Shown: positions 58,864 to 64,000 of the stretch, piece by piece
Layout of the letters: each line of letters starts with the position of its first letter
Position numbering within the stretch: the first letter of the stretch is position 1
Program-made: the position numbers and the translations under genes
Notes under the pieces: generated by a model
What the model saw: only the letters and a program-made list of their open reading frames with translations
Databases searched by the model: none
Told to the model about the DNA's origin: nothing
Assembly: GCF_014193695.1 (NCBI RefSeq)
Contig: NZ_JACHZR010000004.1
Location: 434,001-498,000, forward strand
DNA length: 64,000 nucleotides
Direction: 5' to 3'
From: Rhizobium sp. BK316
GTDB taxonomy: Bacteria > Pseudomonadota > Alphaproteobacteria > Rhizobiales > Rhizobiaceae

Positions 58864-60756
58864 CTAGCGGACGGTTGCCTGTTCGGCGAGGGGCCGGTTG
58901 ACCTCTGTACCATACTGGCTCTGCAACAGGTTGACCATCTGATCGAGAATGTCGTCACCAGCCTGATTTGCGATGGTGGCGATCTGCTGGTCGCGGTTGT
59001 TCAAAGCATCGGTCGTCGGCTCTTCGTTGACGTCAGTCACCTTCAGCAGGATCTGCGTGCTCGGATCGGCGCCGACAGCCGTTGCGACAGTATCTACAGG
59101 ACCGGAGAAGGCGGCGTTGATGCCGGCGCGGCCGAGAACCGGATCGTCGGTCGAGCGGGTAAAGCCGCTCTTGCTTTCGACGGCGATACCAAGTGGGGTG
59201 GCGATATCGGCAAGTGCAGTGCCCTTCTGCGCCTCGGCCTTCAGTTCGCCGGCCTTTTTGGCAAGTTCGGCCTTCTGCTGCTCGGCGGTCCAGTCCTGAA
59301 CGGCCTTGTCACGCACTTCGGCAAGCGGGCGGTCACGTTCCGGCATGACGTCGCGCACGTCGAACCAGACATAGCCGTCATTGCCGACGGAAATGGCGAC
59401 CGCATCGGCGCCGACATCGGTCTTGAAGGCTTCCGGCAGAAGCTGCTGCTGGGCCGGAATATCCTTGACCGGATTGCCGTCCTTGTCTGCACCCGTCATA
59501 TCGATAGCGTCAATGACGACAGCCTTCAGCTTGAGCTGGTTGGCGATCTCTTCGAGAGACGTACCGCCTGCGCGCATATCCTCGATGCGGTCGTGAACGT
59601 TGATGACCTCCTGCGAGGCGTTGGCAACCGAAAGCTGTTTGCGGAGCTCTTCCTTGACCTCATCGAAGCTCTTGGTGGTCTCCGGCTTGATATTGGTCAC
59701 ACGCAGGATGACAGGACCAAAGGTGCCGTCGACGACAGGTGTGGTGCCGCCATCGGTCTTCACCGCGAAAGCGGCTTCGGCCACGGCCTGGTCCGGAACC
59801 TTGTCCTTGGCGAATTCGCCCAGCAGCACATCGCTTGCAGTCTTGCCCTGGTCGGTGACAAGCTGATCGAAGCTCGTGCCGCTCTTCAGCGCGGTTTCAG
59901 CCGCATTGGCGAGATCCTTGCTGGCGAAGGTGAGCTGCTCCAGCGTGCGGCTTTCCGGCGTCGTGTAGGCAGCCTTGGCCTTGTCGAAGGCTTCCTTGAT
60001 CTGATCGTCGGTGACCGTGTTGGGATCGGCGATATCATCAGGCTGAAGCTTCAGATAGGCGATCTTGCGATATTCCGGCGCGCGATAGCGCTGCTTGACG
60101 TCTTCGAACCACTTGGCGAGCACGTCATCGGCCGGCGCCTTGATCGGTTCGATATTGGCGTTGGTGAGCAGCAGGTAATCGACGCTGCGGCTCTCGTTGC
60201 CGTAGAGTTTCAGCGCGTTGACGAGAGTCGCAGGCGCCTGGAAGCCGTTGGAGACGGCTTCGATGATCTGGCTGCGGATAGCCTGCTTGCTGCGATCCTT
60301 GATATAGTCGTCTTCCCGGATGCCGGCATTGCGCAGACGAGAGGTGAAAAGCGAGCGGTCGAACTGGCCGTTGAGCGCCTTGAAAGCCGGATCGTCACCG
60401 ATCAGCTGGGCAAGGCGGTCTTCGGAAAGGCCGAGGCCCATGTCATCGGCAAGCTGGTCCAGCGAGGCACCTGCCACGAGCTGGGCAAGCACCTGCTCTT
60501 CAACGCCGAAAGCACGGGCCTGCTCCGGCGTCAGGCGCACACCGTATTGCTGCCCGAGTTGGGCAACCTGGCGCTGGTAGGCGAGGCGGAATTCATTGAC
60601 GTCCACATGCTGGTCGCCGACGGTGACCACCGTCGTGCTGTTGCCGCCGCTTATCAGTTCACGCGACACGCCCCAGATGCCGAAGGACGCGACGAGCAGG
60701 AGCAGGAGCAGCTTGGCAACCCAGGTCTGAGCAGCTCTTCTCAGAAGATGGAACAT
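58864..60756 (-). CDS. ppiD: Membrane-anchored PpiD/SurA-type peptidyl-prolyl isomerase or foldase
   Basis: The 630-residue protein has an N-terminal membrane helix (VAKLLLLLLVASFGIWGVSR) and a SurA N-terminal chaperone domain with VNEFRLAYQRQVAQLGQQYG, RLTPEQARAFGVEEQVLAQL. It also has a parvulin-like region (SRTLEQLTFASKDLANAAET through TTPVVDGTFGPVILRVTNIK) and a long helical C-terminus. PpiD helps fold proteins leaving the Sec channel. Whether the isomerase site is active is unclear; many alphaproteobacterial members lack key residues. Confidence 0.88.
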   Translation of the reverse strand: MFHLLRRAAQTWVAKLLLLLLVASFGIWGVSRELISGGNSTTVVTVGDQHVDVNEFRLAYQRQVAQLGQQYGVRLTPEQARAFGVEEQVLAQLVAGASLDQLADDMGLGLSEDRLAQLIGDDPAFKALNGQFDRSLFTSRLRNAGIREDDYIKDRSKQAIRSQIIEAVSNGFQAPATLVNALKLYGNESRSVDYLLLTNANIEPIKAPADDVLAKWFEDVKQRYRAPEYRKIAYLKLQPDDIADPNTVTDDQIKEAFDKAKAAYTTPESRTLEQLTFASKDLANAAETALKSGTSFDQLVTDQGKTASDVLLGEFAKDKVPDQAVAEAAFAVKTDGGTTPVVDGTFGPVILRVTNIKPETTKSFDEVKEELRKQLSVANASQEVINVHDRIEDMRAGGTSLEEIANQLKLKAVVIDAIDMTGADKDGNPVKDIPAQQQLLPEAFKTDVGADAVAISVGNDGYVWFDVRDVMPERDRPLAEVRDKAVQDWTAEQQKAELAKKAGELKAEAQKGTALADIATPLGIAVESKSGFTRSTDDPVLGRAGINAAFSGPVDTVATAVGADPSTQILLKVTDVNEEPTTDALNNRDQQIATIANQAGDDILDQMVNLLQSQYGTEVNRPLAEQATVR

Positions 60757-60973
60757 GGAAACGCAAACCTCGCATTATCATTGGCCCAGAAGGGCAGACA
60801 TTCGTCGTTCCATAAAACAAAGCTGCGAGGAAATGAAGGCTTGTCGCACGAAAAGCTTGCGGCGCTTGCACCCGCTTTCGCCAACCCGCGGCGAGCGACA
60901 AAAGATGTACCGCTGCGGAACCTTTCCAGTCTTCATTTCGTTGAAGCCGCATTCCATCAAACAGGAGCAGACC

Positions 60974-61255
60974 ATGGCCGAACTGAAAACCGCTTCCGCC
61001 GAATCCACCGCTGCGCGCGTCAAGGCCGAAGTTGCCGCCGACGATCTGTCCGCGCAGGTTGCTGCGTTACGCGAGGATCTGGCCCGCCTTTCGGAGAGCG
61101 TGATCGCATTGGGGCAGGGCGCAAAGACCGCGGTGGCCGACGAAGCCTCCGTCATGACCGAGCGTGTCCGCGACAAGGTGCGTGAAGAGCCGCTGACCGC
61201 AATCGCCATTACGGCAGGCGTCGCCTATCTCTTCGGTCTCCTCAGCCGTCGATAG
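60974..61255 (+). CDS. ElaB/YqjD/DUF883-like membrane-anchored ribosome-binding type protein
   Basis: The 93-residue protein has a long amphipathic helix (VAADDLSAQVAALREDLARL) and then a C-terminal membrane anchor (LTAIAITAGVAYLFGLLSRR) preceded by RVRDKVREEP, the DUF883/YqjD layout. E. coli YqjD anchors ribosomes to the membrane in stationary phase. CAGGAGCAG precedes ATG 60974; reading frames that begin further upstream are not supported. Confidence 0.78.
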   Translation: MAELKTASAESTAARVKAEVAADDLSAQVAALREDLARLSESVIALGQGAKTAVADEASVMTERVRDKVREEPLTAIAITAGVAYLFGLLSRR

Positions 61256-61263
61256 ACGAAAAA

Positions 61264-61286
61264 AGCCGGACGCATGACGTCCGGCC
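61264..61286. terminator. Bidirectional-type terminator hairpin
   Basis: GCCGGACG-CATGA-less spaced CGTCCGGC stem lies between convergent genes. A-rich bases flank the left side (AAAAAA) and TTCAGTCTTTT the right, so it could stop transcripts from both directions. Confidence 0.7.
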
Positions 61287-61307
61287 TTCAGTCTTTTCCG
61301 TGTCAGG

Positions 61308-61562
61308 TCAGCGGCGGATGACGCGTCCGATCGCAATCAGAATGCATGCGCCGACAAAGCCCGTGATCAGATATCCGAGCCAGCCGCCGAGTGGCTGGAT
61401 ATGAAGGATACCGAGAATCCAGTTGGCGACGATCGCGCCTATGATACCGAGCAATATGTTCATGAACACGCCCATATTGCTGTTCATGAACTTCTCCGCC
61501 AGCCATCCGGCGAAGCCGCCGATAATGATAGCTGCAATCCAACCTACACTTTCGTTTTCCAT
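61308..61562 (-). CDS. GlsB/YeaQ/YmgE-family small membrane protein
   Basis: The 84-residue protein has three membrane helices: GWIAAIIIGGFAGWLAEKFM, VFMNILLGIIGAIVANWILG and LGYLITGFVGACILIAIGRV. The GGFAGWLAE and ending RVIRR are typical of the transglycosylase-associated/GlsB family. Its role is unknown, possibly stress-related. AGGAGGGGAG precedes ATG 61562. The frame continues upstream to 61607, but the site fixes this start. Confidence 0.85.
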   Translation of the reverse strand: MENESVGWIAAIIIGGFAGWLAEKFMNSNMGVFMNILLGIIGAIVANWILGILHIQPLGGWLGYLITGFVGACILIAIGRVIRR

Positions 61563-61644
61563 GGCAATCTCCCCTCCTAGGCAAAACGTGAGATAAAACG
61601 CGCACAATCGAAAAAAGTTCCGCCGTGGCAGCGGCTTAGCGCTG

Positions 61645-61761
61645 TCAGGGACGAAGCAATATCACCGGCGTGGAAAATGCGTGAGCCGCGATCTGAAACA
61701 TCGGTCCGGAAAAGGCCAGCGCGACGAAACCTGCCGGCATCAGCAAACTCTTCGTGAACAT
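61645..61761 (-). CDS. Very short exported-like protein (38 residues)
   Basis: It starts at ATG 61761 after a strong site (AAGGGAGG, 6 bases before). The product reads MFTKSLLMPAGFVALAFSGP, then MFQIAAHAFSTPVILLRP and a stop. The hydrophobic centre and basic start suggest a membrane-inserted or secreted micro-protein. No family recognised. It lies 83 bases upstream of the GlsB-like gene on the same strand and may share its transcript. Confidence 0.5.
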   Translation of the reverse strand: MFTKSLLMPAGFVALAFSGPMFQIAAHAFSTPVILLRP

Positions 61762-62090
61762 CAAATCCTCCCTTGATCGGAAGCAAGCATAGTTCATCGC
61801 CTCAACTGCACAAGTCGCCTATTAATAAGCAGTTCAGCGTGAAATTTAAGTAAAATTGTCGCGACGCAACATGCACTACAACTAATATTAGCTCATTTGG
61901 AACCAGGCTCGCGATGGAGACTTCTATCGCAAAGTCGGGTACGATAAGATTTGCATGAATTCCGAAACAGTAGAAGCGAGGCCGCTGGCAGGCATTGCGC
62001 TCGCTTGCCTGGGAGTGCCATGGTGAGCTCGGCCGAAGGAAGCGCGCGGCCTACTGAGACAACTATACCGGATGGCTGAGTGGCTGCCGA
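61762..62090. other. Intergenic region upstream of the micro-protein gene
   Basis: It lies between the micro-protein start and the stop of the flavoprotein gene (both leftward). It holds an AT-rich stretch (61810-61880) that probably carries the promoter. The 14-base tRNA-Ser-like start GGATGGCTGAGTGG at 62072 has no matching acceptor or T-arm. No gene is called. Confidence 0.35.
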
Positions 62091-63227
62091 TCAGGCGGGT
62101 TCTGCAAAGCGCTTTGTCTCACCGGCAAGTCGCGCCACCTTCTGCCCGATGGCCAGCGAGGCGGTCAGGCCGGGACTTTCAATTCCATAGAGCGCTATAT
62201 AGGCGGGGTGACCGGTTTTCTCCGGCCCCTGGATCACGAAGTCACCGCCACCCGCAGCCGGGCCGGCGATTTTCGGACGGATGCCCGAATAGGCGGGCTG
62301 CAGCGCACCGTCCACCAGATCGGGCCAATAGCGGCGGATTGCGGAATAGAATTTATCCGCGCGGCGCGGATCCACATCATAGTCGATTGCCTCGACCCAC
62401 TCGACGTCCGGACCGAAGCGGGCCTGGCCCGCGAGATCGAGCGTCAGGTGCACACCGAGACCGCCGGGTTCGGGAACCGGATAAATCAGCTGCTTTGCGG
62501 GCGCGCGGCCTGTCAGCGCGAAATAGCATCCCTTGGCGTAATGACGTGGCGGGATGGTGCTTGCGTCCAGGCCCAGCAACCTTTCAGAAAGCGTCCAGGC
62601 ATTCAGACCAGCCGCATTCACCACGAGGCGCGCTTCAATTCTGACCGGATCGCGACCGCCGACCGACAAGCGAATTTTATCCGCAGCCAATTCGCCTTCG
62701 ATGACGGGCGAATTGCAGACGATGGCTCCGCCATTGGACTCTATATCCGTGATGTATGCCTGCATCAGGCTGTGGCTATCGATGATGCCGGTCGATGGCG
62801 AGACAAGCGCCGCAAAGCCTCTGATCCGGGGTTCCCTGCGGAAGAGTTCCGCTGCATCGATCAGATAGCAGTCCTCCACTCCATTTGCATGAGCCTGGCT
62901 GGACAGCTTTTCGAGGTAGCCTAGCTCCTCCTCGCTCGAGGCGACGACGAGTTTGCCACAAGCCTTATGCGGGACGTTTCGCTCCCGGCAATAGTCGTAG
63001 AGCTTGTGTTTTCCGGCGACGCACAGCTCTGCCTTCAAACTGCCGGTGGCATAGTAGAGCCCGGCATGGATGACCTCGCTGTTGCGGGCCGACGTGATGC
63101 TGCCGGTCATTGGCTCCGCTTCGAGAAGAACCACCTCCCGGCCAGACATGGCAAGTTGGCGCGCCACCGCAAGCCCCACGACGCCTCCACCGACGACGAC
63201 GCAGTCGAGGTCCAGTATCTCTACCAT
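62091..63227 (-). CDS. FAD-dependent oxidoreductase, L-2-hydroxyglutarate oxidase-like
   Basis: The 378-residue protein has the FAD-binding start CVVVGGGVVGLAVARQLAMS, then SARNSEVIHAGLYYATGSLK, typical of the LhgO/L2HGDH group, RLVVNAAGLNAWTLSERLLG and a C-terminal YIALYGIESPGLTASLAIGQ. It probably oxidises L-2-hydroxyglutarate or a similar 2-hydroxyacid and feeds electrons to the membrane. ATG 63227 has AGGGGAG upstream. It stands alone. Confidence 0.83.
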   Translation of the reverse strand: MVEILDLDCVVVGGGVVGLAVARQLAMSGREVVLLEAEPMTGSITSARNSEVIHAGLYYATGSLKAELCVAGKHKLYDYCRERNVPHKACGKLVVASSEEELGYLEKLSSQAHANGVEDCYLIDAAELFRREPRIRGFAALVSPSTGIIDSHSLMQAYITDIESNGGAIVCNSPVIEGELAADKIRLSVGGRDPVRIEARLVVNAAGLNAWTLSERLLGLDASTIPPRHYAKGCYFALTGRAPAKQLIYPVPEPGGLGVHLTLDLAGQARFGPDVEWVEAIDYDVDPRRADKFYSAIRRYWPDLVDGALQPAYSGIRPKIAGPAAGGGDFVIQGPEKTGHPAYIALYGIESPGLTASLAIGQKVARLAGETKRFAEPA

Positions 63228-64000
63228 GCAACTCCCCTCTCATCGTCCGACTGCGGTGAGGCGGCCTCTCCGATCGAATTTTGGCCTCTCAGACCGCAGT
63301 CCGGCGCCTGTTATCGCTGGTAAAAGCTATCCCAAAAATGGGAATATGACGAAACAGGATTCGAGGACCAGCACGTCATGCATTGTCATGAGAGCCAATA
63401 CTCTTTGGATGTAGGGCTACCAGATTGGCGATGGTTGATCGACGTGGTGCTCGTGCCGGGAGCGAAGGAGCGGTTCGACATCAAGGCGGAAGGGAATCAA
63501 ATGAGGGCTCCCACTCAATACTCGGCGAGCCCCCGCATCGGGTTCGGTCATAGTAATCCTACTACCGCCGCATACCCACTTTCGTGGCGTAGCTGCCGAT
63601 TCGCAATTCATCCAAAAGGGCTAGGCGCGAAGTGGACCCTGAACCGAGGTAAAGCAATTGGAATGTCGGGATTAAATCATTTTTGCAGACACAAAAGGCC
63701 ACAGAAAGCTCGCCTGGATGGCAACCATTTCGTCCTTGTGCATCACCGTATATCAAGGCCCGAGACTAAGAATAACATCAAGTGAAAACGGTAACTTATA
63801 ATGACAATGGCGGGCCATGCCCGGATGAACATGAGAATTATGTCTGCGGCATACCCCTCTAAATCCCTCCAAAATGCTCGCTCTGGGATGGGGCCTGAGC
63901 AGACATGTTCATATTTTGCCATACGCGATATCTATCTGGCGAGCGCTCCTGATCTACGGTTGGCATCGCGAATGGGATGGCCGCATCAGGGCCTGTCACC
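63228..64000. other. Right-end region without a confident gene
   Basis: Several short frames are open (for example 63378-63785 rightward, 63801 to the edge rightward), but none has a binding site, a recognised family or typical codon use. The DNA is less GC-rich than the flanking genes, particularly after 63600. It may be a decayed gene or a spacer; nothing can be named. Confidence 0.35.

Noticed and set aside
58822..61185. 787-codon rightward open frame opposite trpD start and ppiD
   Set aside because: It lies antisense to ppiD, which has a membrane anchor and recognisable SurA/parvulin features; the long frame reflects GC bias.
62072..62085. tRNA-Ser-like 5' start (GGATGGCTGAGTGG)
   Set aside because: Only 14 bases resemble a tRNA; no anticodon stem, T-arm or acceptor partner follows, and the sequence runs into the stop of the flavoprotein gene.
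63801..64000. Open rightward frame running off the right edge
   Set aside because: There is no ribosome binding site, no recognised motif and atypical composition; it cannot be judged without further sequence.
1..64000. CRISPR array or complete insertion sequence
   Set aside because: No regularly spaced direct repeats, transposase or terminal inverted repeats were seen anywhere in the window.

Overview
The window looks like chromosomal DNA of a Rhizobiaceae alphaproteobacterium (Rhizobium/Agrobacterium group). This rests on GC-rich coding DNA, the alphaproteobacterial linkage trpD-trpC-moaC-moeA, a deformylase-like protein with lost metal ligands, BTLCP, DUF1489, DUF2336 and PAS_5 families, and two copies of a RIME-like intergenic palindromic repeat. 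The species cannot be fixed from the sequence alone. All product names come from reading the translated sequence; no database search was run.

Layout. 0-8 kb looks accessory and envelope/signalling related: a sensor histidine kinase with a periplasmic binding-protein-like sensor (cut by the left edge), an exported HAD phosphatase, a secreted glycine-rich protein, an outer-membrane beta-barrel, two small membrane proteins and an exported arylsulfatase with a C-T-A-G-R active site. 8.5-11.5 kb: lipB, tRNA-Leu(GAG), a small secreted protein, a BON-domain protein and a degenerate peptide deformylase. 12-18 kb: mgtE, a MerR regulator behind a near-perfect 22-bp palindrome, two membrane proteins, sdaA and DUF1489. 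18-24 kb: a D,D-carboxypeptidase with a SPOR domain, a transglutaminase-like cysteine protease, proline iminopeptidase, a tandem PilZ protein and a PAS_5 protein. 24.5-29.8 kb: rhomboid, CBS-domain and patatin proteins, hisI-folE, then a Fe-S scaffold-like gene, yidD and DUF1697. 30-37.6 kb: thrS, an acyltransferase, an exported protein, a nitroreductase/flavin reductase pair, DUF2336 and a GNAT. 37.6-46.7 kb: AI-2E-type transporter, phytase-like esterase, parE, an alpha/beta hydrolase, tpiA, secG and pyrG.

46.7-55.2 kb holds a divergent pair of citrate synthase-family genes, one fused to an N-terminal helix-turn-helix, sharing an 84-bp intergenic region with two perfect palindromes. Next come a FecR protein with a CHASE2 adenylate cyclase, a DbpA-like DEAD helicase, an exported hydrolase and a methyltransferase. 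55.3-60.8 kb is a tight leftward cluster ppiD-trpD-trpC-moaC-moeA. 61-63.2 kb has a YqjD-like protein, a GlsB/YeaQ-like protein, an unlisted 38-codon gene with a strong ribosome binding site, and an L-2-hydroxyglutarate oxidase-like flavoprotein. The last 770 bases hold no gene that can be called with confidence.

The most interesting points are the HTH-citrate synthase with its palindromic divergent promoter, the MerR palindrome, the degenerate metalloproteins (deformylase-like and NifU-like), a strong orphan terminator suggesting a small RNA at about 24.3-24.56 kb, and the CxAxR-type sulfatase.
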